Shown piece by piece: positions 1 to 6,249 of a DNA stretch of 13,584 nucleotides. The number at the start of each line of letters is the position of its first letter. Positions within the stretch are counted from its first letter, which is position 1. The stretch comes from CAIMZW01 sp037142435. GTDB taxonomy: Bacteria; Actinomycetota; Actinomycetes; Nanopelagicales; Nanopelagicaceae. Location: the NCBI GenBank assembly GCA_037142435.1, contig JBAXAO010000034.1, positions 1-13,584 on the forward strand, in the 5' to 3' direction. The notes beneath the pieces are model-generated. The model was given only the letters and a program-made list of their open reading frames with translations, did not search any database and was not told the origin of the DNA. The translations under genes and the position numbers were made by a program.

Positions 1-941
1 GGAACTTTCTTTCCCTTGATGAGATCTAGAAGGTAAGGAACACCGATCTCGCCGTAACGCTCTGGGAAGTATGCAGTTGCACCAATCCAGTGAGAGTTCT
101 TAGCAATATCGCAGTGAGCTGAAGCAGCTGCACCTTGTGAACCAGCGTAGATGTCGCCATCGCGGCCAATTGCCTTAGCAGCAGCGAATGCGCCTTGGAT
201 ACCTTCATCGTTGATTGCTACAACGACAATGTGGTGTGCGTTTGGAAGGGTAGTGAGTGCGTCCTTCATCTTGGCAAGAGCTGGCTCAAGACGACCTGCG
301 TCGATCTTGATCAATTTGTCACCGATGGAACCGGCACCGCAAACAGCCTGGAAGCCATCGCGATATCCACTCATACGAGCTTCGTTAACAAGTCCTACAC
401 CGTAATCTTCAAGTGAAATGAATGCATCGAACTTGCAATCAAAATTCTTCTTGAAGTAGTTACCGATTGCTGTTCCAGTTACTACACCTGCATAGTGGTT
501 GTCGGCACCCATGAATGCTGTTTGACATGGATCTTGTTCGATGTCGATTGAAATGACAGGAACGTTAGGACCGGCCTTGCAGATTGCAGCTGAAGCGGAT
601 GCAACAGGTTGGAAGTTCAGGTAGCCCTGTACTTTCTTAAGCTTGAAGGTCTTTGCGCAGTTAAGTGCTGTAGCAGCATTCAACTTGGAATCGCAGAAGA
701 CGAGCTTTGCTCCGGCCTTCTTGGCTTCACGTGCGATTGAATCGTGAACGTCCTTACCGAATCCAATTGCATCGTCGAGACCAATCAAACCGATTGTTAT
801 TCCTTTACCGCTGTTAGCAACAGCTGGACGGAAAGGAACTTGACCAGCGTTAGCTGGCATTAGCTGAACACTAAACAAAGTTGCAATCGCAAGAGTGGCT
901 ATCGCACCGATGCGAGTTTTGGAACGAGTTGCAATCTTCAT
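1..941 (-). CDS. Sugar ABC transporter substrate-binding protein (3' end beyond window)
   Basis: Exported binding protein that captures a sugar-like ligand outside the membrane for an ABC importer whose other parts are not in the window. Reading leftward from the ATG at 941-939, the frame stays open to the edge for about 313 residues, so the C-terminus is missing. Residues 1-31 form a signal peptide: basic MKIATRSKTR, a hydrophobic stretch, then PANA as a likely cleavage site, with no lipobox cysteine. The mature part resembles the periplasmic-binding-protein/LacI fold (Peripla_BP_4): a first strand ITIGLIGLDD, later PVISIDIEQD, and near residue 250 HHIVVVAINDEGIQGAFAA. A GGG-containing ribosome site lies about 11 bases before the ATG. 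Seven cysteines occur in the visible mature protein, which is unusual for this family. An operator at 1023-1036 suggests control by the LacI regulator at 2461. The family is confident; the ligand is unknown. Confidence 0.88.
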   Translation of the reverse strand, partial: MKIATRSKTRIGAIATLAIATLFSVQLMPANAGQVPFRPAVANSGKGITIGLIGLDDAIGFGKDVHDSIAREAKKAGAKLVFCDSKLNAATALNCAKTFKLKKVQGYLNFQPVASASAAICKAGPNVPVISIDIEQDPCQTAFMGADNHYAGVVTGTAIGNYFKKNFDCKFDAFISLEDYGVGLVNEARMSGYRDGFQAVCGAGSIGDKLIKIDAGRLEPALAKMKDALTTLPNAHHIVVVAINDEGIQGAFAAAKAIGRDGDIYAGSQGAAASAHCDIAKNSHWIGATAYFPERYGEIGVPYLLDLIKGKKV

Positions 942-986
942 ACTCGACCAGACCCTTTCAATTATTAGTCGTGTATCAAATATCGA

Positions 987-1003
987 TTTAGGCAGGACCT
1001 AAA
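987..1003. other. Inverted repeat in the leader of the binding-protein gene
   Basis: TTTAGG and CCTAAA form perfect 6-base arms around a 5-base spacer, 46 bases or more upstream of the ATG at 941. It could be an RNA hairpin in the 5' leader or a second protein-binding site. No function can be assigned. Confidence 0.35.
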
Positions 1004-1022
1004 CTCAGTATTCGACTGGGAA

Positions 1023-1036
1023 AGGAATCGTTTCCT
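1023..1036. promoter_or_regulatory. LacI-type operator upstream of the binding-protein gene
   Basis: AGGAATCGTTTCCT is a 14-base palindrome with a single mismatched pair and a central CG, the hallmark of LacI/GalR-family operators (GGAAACGTTTCC type). On the minus strand TTGACT (1055-1050) and TTGACC (1048-1043) lie just upstream as possible -35 boxes. The operator therefore sits where the -10 region and start of transcription would fall, which suggests repression by blocking polymerase. It matches the palindrome at 2355-2368 closely. Confidence 0.7.
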
Positions 1037-1145
1037 GAACTGGGTCAATAGTCAATAACCTCACGGCAAAATAACGAGATTGTTATCGTTTTTCTCTTGC
1101 CAAAAAATAGGCGTGGCAAAGCCGCTAAATTAAATCTGGGGATAG

Positions 1146-1161
1146 CACCGGCGAGCCGGTG
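1146..1161 (-). terminator. Hairpin just after the dehydratase stop codon (possible terminator)
   Basis: CACCGGC and GCCGGTG are perfect 7-base arms around a 2-base centre, beginning 4 bases after the stop codon of the minus-strand dehydratase. No clean T-run follows in the transcript. It may be a weak terminator or an mRNA-stabilising 3' hairpin. Confidence 0.4.
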
Positions 1162-1164
1162 AAA

Positions 1165-2295
1165 TTATTTTTGTTCAGTTACTCGTTCTGAAATTCGATA
1201 CTTGTTGATGTAATCGCGATCGAGTTCCCAACCAAGTCCAGGCTTGTCTAGCAAAGTAATGCGACCATCTTTGAGTTTGGGGCGATTGGCAATCAAGTTG
1301 TGCCAGATTGGATCGCGCATAGGGTGGAAATATTCCAAATAAGTTCCGTGAGGAATAGATGCGAGCAAATGTGCAGCAACTTGTGGTTCCTCGTGGTGAG
1401 CCATGCGTACGTCGTACACGGTTGCCATACCTGCGACTCGGCGCCACTCGGTTGGTCCACCAGACCAAGATGAATCAAAGTTACAGAAATCGATAGCTCC
1501 GGTCTCCATCAGATTACGGCAGCCGGCTGCGGAGAATTCGCTCTGTCCCGCACACACTGCGACCCCACCAACATAACGAACGTCGCGCATTGCACGATGA
1601 TCGTTCTGCCATTGGCAAGGTTCTTCAAACCAAAGCAGGTTATCGTTTTCTACCAACTTGGAAAATTTGATTGCTTGTTCTGGGGTATAGCCCTGATTGG
1701 CATCTACTGCGATGCGGAAATTGTCTCCACCTACGGAACGAGCTTCTTTAAAACGCTTGGCATCATCTTCAGGTGACATGCCACCAATTTTGAATTTCAT
1801 GCCAGCAAATTCTTCTTTGAGCAAATACTCAACTTCTTCGCGGATTGTTAAATCTGATCCGTAGTAACCACCGATGGTGATGACCGGAACTGAGTTGCGG
1901 TATCCGCCCCAAAGTTTCCAAAGTGGAGTTTGCAAAGAGCGACCAATGAGATCCCATAGCGTGACATCGATAGATGAGCTAGCGACCAATCCCAATCGAC
2001 GATCGCGCAGAATGTCCCAAGTGGCAGGTCGGGCAATTTCCCAACAACGCTCTATGGCCGCGCCATCTTCGCCGATGAGCTTGGGTGCGATTTCGTCGTG
2101 AATGATGTCTTGAATTTCCAAAAGGGCCGCGTCTTCATCGCCAGCATAAGCCTCGCCGACCAAGCCACTAGAGGTGAAAATACGAGTAATGACGGTGGAG
2201 CGATGGGTCATTTTGTAGTGACTGCCACGATAAACCCGCTCGAGAGGTACGCGAATTGCTTCGGTTTCAATGCGGGTGATCGTTAAGTCATTCAT
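1165..2295 (-). CDS. Mandelate racemase / enolase-superfamily sugar-acid dehydratase
   Basis: A 376-residue enzyme of the mandelate racemase/muconate-lactonizing branch of the enolase superfamily, most of whose sugar-pathway members dehydrate aldonic or aldaric acids to 2-keto-3-deoxy acids. The capping domain covers roughly residues 1-125 and the barrel follows. Visible active-site elements are the K167-x-K169 pair (GMKFKIGG), metal ligands D198 (VDAN), E224 (WFEEP) and E253 (AGQSE), D274 (FDSSWSGG) with H300/H301 (MAHHEEP) as the likely Asp-His dyad, and E321 (TYLEYF). All the family's key residues seem present. I chose the ATG at 2295 because the AGAGGGG ribosome site lies 9 bases upstream; an in-frame TTG three codons earlier would abut that site. 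It diverges from the LacI regulator and has an operator over its promoter. Candidate acids such as rhamnonate or fuconate are suggested only by the mutarotase-like neighbour. Confidence 0.9.
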   Translation of the reverse strand: MNDLTITRIETEAIRVPLERVYRGSHYKMTHRSTVITRIFTSSGLVGEAYAGDEDAALLEIQDIIHDEIAPKLIGEDGAAIERCWEIARPATWDILRDRRLGLVASSSIDVTLWDLIGRSLQTPLWKLWGGYRNSVPVITIGGYYGSDLTIREEVEYLLKEEFAGMKFKIGGMSPEDDAKRFKEARSVGGDNFRIAVDANQGYTPEQAIKFSKLVENDNLLWFEEPCQWQNDHRAMRDVRYVGGVAVCAGQSEFSAAGCRNLMETGAIDFCNFDSSWSGGPTEWRRVAGMATVYDVRMAHHEEPQVAAHLLASIPHGTYLEYFHPMRDPIWHNLIANRPKLKDGRITLLDKPGLGWELDRDYINKYRISERVTEQK

Positions 2296-2354
2296 CGCCT
2301 GCAACCCCTCTTCTTCCGATAAATAAGCCAGTTAAGGGTTTTAGGGCCCTTTAC

Positions 2355-2368
2355 TGGAAACGTTTCTA
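2355..2368. promoter_or_regulatory. LacI-type operator in the divergent dehydratase/regulator region
   Basis: TGGAAACGTTTCTA is a near-perfect palindrome with the central CG of LacI/GalR operators. It begins directly after the predicted -10 box of the minus-strand promoter (2374-2369), so a bound repressor would cover the dehydratase transcription start. It is 93 bases before the regulator's own ATG, so autoregulation is also possible. Confidence 0.75.
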
Positions 2369-2398
2369 ATTTAAGTCGTTAAGGTATCGTGGTGTCAA
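2369..2398 (-). promoter_or_regulatory. Promoter of the sugar-acid dehydratase gene
   Basis: On the minus strand a perfect TTGACA (2398-2393) is followed after 18 bases by TTAAAT (2374-2369), a 4-of-6 match to the -10 consensus. The LacI-type operator follows immediately. This arrangement supports simple repression. Confidence 0.55.
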
Positions 2399-2460
2399 GC
2401 GGTTACGGCTTATAAAGCAGAAATTTGTTTGATAGCCATTTTTCAAGGAAGGCGCGGTTG

Positions 2461-3507
2461 ATGGCTAAGAAGCGAGTTCAAGGTCCAAATCAACCATCGA
2501 ATATTCACGATGTTGCCGCCCGTGCCGGTGTTGCGATCTCCAGTATCTCTCGCGTTCTCTCTGGTCACCCCGATGTTTCCGAAAGCATGCGCCTGAAAGT
2601 TGAAAAAGCGGCGGCTGAACTTGGATACGAACCAGATTTTCTAGCCCAATCACTTCGGCGAGGTGCGACCAAGACCGTCGGATTCATTATTCGCGATATT
2701 TCCAACCCGTTCTTCGGGGTCATCGCCCAATACTGCGAAAAGGAACTACGGAAATTCGGTTATTCGATGTTCTTGATGATTTCTGATGAAGATACCCAGA
2801 CCGAAGCCGAGAACATCACCCAACTTCGCAGAAGGCGAGTCGATGGCCTTATCGCGTCACTGGTCTCGGAAGATGCTCCGCACTTAAAAGAATCTTTGGA
2901 AAAGCTTAAATGCCCCGTTGTTCTCTTAGACCGTGAACTTCCAGGGTTTGCTGCTAGTGCCGTAATCGGTAACCACCATCAAGGTGTGCAGGATGCGGTC
3001 GCGGATTTAATCAAGCGCGGACATACCCGTATCGCTTTCATCTCCGGTAGCACCAAGGTTTATACAACTCGCGATCGTCTCAAGGGATTCAAAGCGGCAT
3101 TCAAAGCTGCAAACTTGCCAGTACCTAACGACTTGATCGCTCTGAATAAGTTCGATGCTGACTACGGACAGTGGGAGACACTTCGGATGTTTTCATTGGC
3201 ATCCCCTCCGACCGCATTGATAACTGGTTCGGTAGGAAGTACTTCGGGTGCTCTGCGTGCCTTGAAATCATTGAAGTTAACTCCGGGAAAGAACATCGCA
3301 TTAGTTGCAATCGACGAATGGCCGATGTTTGATGTTTACGGTGGAGATCTTTCATCGGTTTACAGAAATCCAGAAGTCATCGGCCGGGAAGCTGCCAAAG
3401 TACTTTTGGAAACCCTTGCCGGTGGCAAAGCCCGGAAAGTAGTAGTAGATACTAAGTACATCGCCCGTGGTACCAGCTCCGGAGGCTTAGCAAAGAAGCG
3501 AGGATAA
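2461..3507 (+). CDS. LacI-family transcriptional regulator
   Basis: A 348-residue LacI/GalR-type repressor of normal family length that probably senses a sugar or sugar acid. The helix-turn-helix lies at about residues 13-33 (NIHDVAARAGVAISSISRVL), the hinge helix at about 60-68 (FLAQSLRRG), and the ligand-binding core starts at KTVGFIIRDISNPFFG. Core landmarks are VVLLDRELPG, HTRIAFISGS, RLKGFKAAF and ALVAIDEWP. I chose the ATG at 2461 because AAGGAAGG ends 8 bases upstream; an in-frame TTG at 2425 would add 12 residues unlike the family and has no ribosome site. The stop is followed after 4 bases by the GTG of the MmgE/PrpD gene, so the two are probably cotranscribed. Operators at 2355 and 1023 are its likely targets: itself or the divergent dehydratase, and the sugar-binding protein. 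That assignment rests on proximity and palindrome type. Confidence 0.93.
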   Translation: MAKKRVQGPNQPSNIHDVAARAGVAISSISRVLSGHPDVSESMRLKVEKAAAELGYEPDFLAQSLRRGATKTVGFIIRDISNPFFGVIAQYCEKELRKFGYSMFLMISDEDTQTEAENITQLRRRRVDGLIASLVSEDAPHLKESLEKLKCPVVLLDRELPGFAASAVIGNHHQGVQDAVADLIKRGHTRIAFISGSTKVYTTRDRLKGFKAAFKAANLPVPNDLIALNKFDADYGQWETLRMFSLASPPTALITGSVGSTSGALRALKSLKLTPGKNIALVAIDEWPMFDVYGGDLSSVYRNPEVIGREAAKVLLETLAGGKARKVVVDTKYIARGTSSGGLAKKRG

Positions 3508-3511
3508 GTTC

Positions 3512-4702
3512 GTGAATGTTTATGAAGCCCTCATGCACGACCTTGCAGATGTTTCGACTCTTGTTCCCAGCGATCGACTATCAACTCTGCTCTGCGATTT
3601 TATAGTCGCAGCCCGCGCTGGAAAATTGGCGCATCAAACCGAAAATCGGATGCGATCCAGTATTGCTGGACAACTAGCAATCAACAGCAGCTTTCAAGAT
3701 CGAGATGACATCGATTGGTCGGTAATGACTCATCCGGGTTCGATTATCTGGCCCGCACTTTTCGAGGTGGCATTTACGTACCCAGATCGAATTTCGAAAT
3801 TCACGGATGCGGCCCTAAGTGGATATCGCACCAGCGCATCAATCGCCGCCGCCTTCGGTGCAACTCACCGCGTCAATTGGCACGTATCTACAACCGCGGG
3901 CACATTGGCAGCAGCAAGTGCTTCCAGTGTTTATCTGGGTTTATCGAGTGATCAACATGTAACTGCATTGCTTTCTGCGGCATCGAATATGGGTGGAATT
4001 GCGCGCGCTGATCGTCGTACCGGGGCCGCCATGTTCAATCGCGCGGCGGCTGCTTCCCTTGGAATTCTTGCTACTGAAAGTGCGGCATCCAATATTCCGA
4101 GTGCGACCGATATCTGGACTGGAAGTCGCAGCCTTATTGAAATCTTCGCGCTCTCAACCAGCGACAATAAACACGAAATACGATTAGGAACCGATACCTC
4201 CGGCCTTCGCCTCTTTCCGTATAACGGATTTGTTCATGGCGCAGTTCATGGGGTGTGCAACCTTCGGCGCCAATTGAGTGGCGACTTAATCAGCCTCAAA
4301 GTTGGCTTAACGAAATCTGCGATCGGAATTCTGGACGGCAGCGTTGGTGGCGATTATTGGAACGCCGCCCATTCGGTAGCCAGCGCTTGGCAAGGCGCCG
4401 ATGAATTCGTGCGCGCTGAGGTTCGACCTGAAATTCTGGCGAAGGTTGAAATTTACGGAACCGATATCCCCTTCGGCGGTGCCGTCATCGAGGCAACCAC
4501 CGATACTGGACAGCAATCACGGGAGATAAGAACGGCTCCTGGTACTGCTTTCAGCGATCCAGCGCATCTTGCATGGCAAGAGCAGAAGTGGGAATCCCTA
4601 ATCGGTTCCAAAACCGCGCAAGCAAAAGAGCTGACCGAACTTCTGCTTGGCTCCGCGCCAACCGCAAAAGCGGTGGAAGAGGCAAAAAGCTTTTTGCTTT
4701 AG
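3512..4702 (+). CDS. MmgE/PrpD family protein (dehydratase/decarboxylase/epimerase fold)
   Basis: A 396-residue member of the MmgE/PrpD family, which includes 2-methylcitrate dehydratase, cis-aconitate decarboxylase and iminodisuccinate epimerase. Family landmarks are HPGS at 74-77, the helical stretch FTDAALSGY ending near 105, HRVNWHVSTTAG at 119-130 (the usual R-G-W/F-H-x-T-x-x-G), and RLFPYNGFVHGAVHG, which matches the usual K-P-Y-x-x-C-x-x-x-H-x-x-I-D-A region. In that last motif the lysine is replaced by arginine and the cysteine is missing. Members usually run 440-480 residues, so this is a short version. The GTG start at 3512 has an AGGA ribosome site inside the end of the lacI-type gene, only 4 bases after its stop, implying translational coupling. 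The stop overlaps that of the opposing oxidoreductase gene by 4 bp. Family assignment is fairly secure; the reaction is not predictable, though a small organic or sugar acid is likely. Confidence 0.8.
   Translation: MNVYEALMHDLADVSTLVPSDRLSTLLCDFIVAARAGKLAHQTENRMRSSIAGQLAINSSFQDRDDIDWSVMTHPGSIIWPALFEVAFTYPDRISKFTDAALSGYRTSASIAAAFGATHRVNWHVSTTAGTLAAASASSVYLGLSSDQHVTALLSAASNMGGIARADRRTGAAMFNRAAAASLGILATESAASNIPSATDIWTGSRSLIEIFALSTSDNKHEIRLGTDTSGLRLFPYNGFVHGAVHGVCNLRRQLSGDLISLKVGLTKSAIGILDGSVGGDYWNAAHSVASAWQGADEFVRAEVRPEILAKVEIYGTDIPFGGAVIEATTDTGQQSREIRTAPGTAFSDPAHLAWQEQKWESLIGSKTAQAKELTELLLGSAPTAKAVEEAKSFLL
4682..4697. terminator. Perfect palindrome at the convergent gene ends (weak bidirectional terminator?)
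   Basis: GCAAAAAGCTTTTTGC is a perfect 16-base palindrome inside the last codons of the MmgE/PrpD gene, ending 2 bases before its stop codon and just past the end of the opposing oxidoreductase gene. As RNA it can fold in both transcripts, with a short T-rich tail on the plus side. The AT-rich stem makes termination uncertain. Confidence 0.35.
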
Positions 4703-5751
4703 AGGCGATCTTCCAATTTGCCAGTCTGGGCGCTGCGATATGCAACTTCCAAAGCCTCGACAGTTCGGGCTCCGAGTTCGCCGGGTGATTGGTTGATGAA
4801 TTCCTCGCCACGTGCGGCAGAGAGCACGGCATCAATCGGACCACGGCAGTGATAGACGCCAGCATCGTCATCGAGATCTAGCATCTGGTTCTTACCATTG
4901 CTGTACATCCAGACTGCGGCGCGTTCTAGATCGAGGAGAATCTGGCCTTTGTCGCCAATAGCTCGAACTTCAACTGCGTGAATTTTCTTATGAGCTTCGG
5001 TATGTGCCGAACCGCCAGAGAGAACTCCGATTGCTCCGTTGTCACATCGGTAGGTGATGGCGTCGTGAAGTTCAACCGGAGCGTTCATTGGATAAGACAT
5101 CAAAGCAAATGCCGATTTAATACGAGCACCCGTCAACCAGAGCGCAGCGCCGAGCGCATGCGAAAGTTGTGCTTGTCCGTAGCCACCACCGGATAGAGCG
5201 GGATTGGTCCAAGTGCCTTGTTCTGGAAGTGATTCTGGCGCGGCTTCTGGATATGCGCCGGTGTTGGAAAGTAATTCGCGAGTCTGAGAAGACATGTGGA
5301 TTGTCATTTGTTCGAGATTGCCAATGCCTTCTTCATCCATCAACTTCTTGGCCTTTTCCATGATGGGCATGTAATTCCAGCCAAAGGAAATAATCAGGTT
5401 CTTCTTCACGCGATCTGCCGTTTCGGTGAGATCCCACGCTTGACCTGGATCGATCGTTACTGGTTTTTCGCACATGACGTGTGCTCCGGCTTCGAGTGCT
5501 GCTTTGGCATGTTCATGATGCAAACCTGATGGGCTGCCCACAATTACTACATCGACACCAGCATCAAGCACGTCACGATAATCCTCGGAAGCGTGCTGAA
5601 ACCCATATGTATCTTTGATTTTTGCCAATAATTCGGGGCCTTTGCGAGATACGGCTACTAATTCGATATCTGAATGGCGCATCAAACTGGGAAGGTGTGA
5701 TGACACAACCCAACTACCGGCACCGATTACTCCAACGCGAATTTTTCCCAA
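4699..5751 (-). CDS. Gfo/Idh/MocA family NAD(P)-dependent oxidoreductase
   Basis: A 350-residue dehydrogenase of the glucose-fructose oxidoreductase/inositol dehydrogenase family; members oxidise sugars, inositols or related polyols with NAD(P). The N-terminal Rossmann domain (1 to about 120) shows VGVIGAGSWVVSSHLP, the second strand IELVAVSR, VDVVIVGSPSGLHHEHA and the signature E95-K96-P97. The C-terminal domain carries GGGYGQAQLSHALG, matching the conserved stretch with the catalytic histidine (H198). The third glycine of the nucleotide loop is replaced by valine (G10-x-G12-x-x-V15). The start is TTG at 5751: the Rossmann strand begins at once, leaving no room for a later start, and GGGG lies 7 bases upstream. 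It converges with the MmgE/PrpD gene and diverges from the mutarotase gene. In context it is a candidate sugar 1-dehydrogenase that would make the lactone or acid for the dehydratase, which is inference. Confidence 0.88.
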   Translation of the reverse strand: MGKIRVGVIGAGSWVVSSHLPSLMRHSDIELVAVSRKGPELLAKIKDTYGFQHASEDYRDVLDAGVDVVIVGSPSGLHHEHAKAALEAGAHVMCEKPVTIDPGQAWDLTETADRVKKNLIISFGWNYMPIMEKAKKLMDEEGIGNLEQMTIHMSSQTRELLSNTGAYPEAAPESLPEQGTWTNPALSGGGYGQAQLSHALGAALWLTGARIKSAFALMSYPMNAPVELHDAITYRCDNGAIGVLSGGSAHTEAHKKIHAVEVRAIGDKGQILLDLERAAVWMYSNGKNQMLDLDDDAGVYHCRGPIDAVLSAARGEEFINQSPGELGARTVEALEVAYRSAQTGKLEDRL

Positions 5752-5792
5752 AACCCTACCCCTAACGTGAAGTTTCGTTCTATCCTCGGCAC

Positions 5793-5821
5793 AACGTAAA
5801 GACGACTAGGTAAGTTGTCAA
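5793..5821 (-). promoter_or_regulatory. Promoter of the Gfo/Idh/MocA gene
   Basis: On the minus strand TTGACA (5821-5816) is followed after 17 bases by TACGTT (5798-5793). The -35 lies in the 8-base GCTTGACA that also occurs in the dehydratase promoter. On the plus strand the same site reads TTGTCA with TAATAA 15 bases later, a poor candidate for the mutarotase gene. Confidence 0.45.
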
Positions 5822-5867
5822 GCATTTCTCAAATCTAATAACGCAACCATCGATCTCGGAGGTCCTC

Positions 5868-6182
5868 ATGGAGAGAGTTTGTTTCACATTCGACATCTAC
5901 GCTGGCAAAGAAGCTGAGTACAAAAAGCGTCATGATGAAATCTGGCCAGAACTTGTCGCCGAACTTGAAGCCGCCGGTTACACCAATTACACAATCTTTC
6001 AACGTGGACTAACAATGGTTGGATACTTGGAATGTGTTCCAGATAAGGCAACAGCGTTCGGCAAGATGGCAAATTCAGAAGTGAATGCAAAATGGGCCAA
6101 ATGGTTTGAAGAAATTATCGTCAATCTCACCGATGGCTATGGAAATCTTTTGGAACTTAAAGAAATTTGGCATATGGATTAA
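5868..6182 (+). CDS. L-rhamnose mutarotase family protein
   Basis: A 104-residue cytoplasmic protein of the RhaM (YiiL) family, which interconverts the alpha and beta anomers of L-rhamnose. The length equals that recalled for the E. coli enzyme. The family's active-site segment Y18-x-x-x-H22 with IWPEL is intact (YKKRHDEIWPEL), followed by YTNYTIF and AKWAKWFEEI with its paired tryptophans. A good GGAGG ribosome site lies 5 bases before the ATG. It starts a plus-strand unit with the dehydrogenase gene 67 bases downstream. No rhamnose isomerase, kinase or rhamnulose-phosphate aldolase appears nearby, so it probably serves an oxidative route, as in loci that pair mutarotases with sugar-acid dehydratases. 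The true sugar could be rhamnose, fucose or another 6-deoxy or plain aldose; the family assignment itself is strong. Confidence 0.87.
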   Translation: MERVCFTFDIYAGKEAEYKKRHDEIWPELVAELEAAGYTNYTIFQRGLTMVGYLECVPDKATAFGKMANSEVNAKWAKWFEEIIVNLTDGYGNLLELKEIWHMD

Positions 6183-6249
6183 TTGGTAATTCAGTCCGTA
6201 ACTTCCCAGTAGATTTCTCACCATATTCCGAGATCGAGGATTCACATAC

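Larger units (their letters stand above)
942..1164. other. Intergenic control region between dehydratase and binding-protein genes
   Basis: These 223 bases separate two genes on the same (minus) strand. They contain a hairpin after the upstream gene (1146-1161), the LacI-type operator (1023-1036), tandem TTGAC(T/C) boxes (1043-1055) and a leader hairpin (987-1003). There is also an inverted repeat ATAAC/GTTAT at 1071-1086 of unknown meaning. The binding-protein gene therefore probably has its own promoter and is not simply read through. Confidence 0.6.

Noticed and set aside
1101..1130. GTGGC-AAA-GCCGC stem near a run of T on the minus strand as an intrinsic terminator
   Set aside because: In the leftward transcript the stem contains a C-A mismatch and only a few stable pairs, and the T-run is not directly adjacent.
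2296..2304. TTG start three codons upstream for the dehydratase
   Set aside because: The ribosome site directly abuts this TTG, while it is 9 bases from the ATG at 2295.
2425..2460. TTG start giving the LacI regulator 12 extra N-terminal residues
   Set aside because: No ribosome site precedes it and the added residues do not resemble the family; ATG at 2461 has AAGGAAGG at good spacing.
5768..5781. Possible third LacI operator near the oxidoreductase start (GAACGAAACTTC on the minus strand)
   Set aside because: It lacks the CG-centred palindrome and the GGAAACG half-site seen in the two accepted operators.
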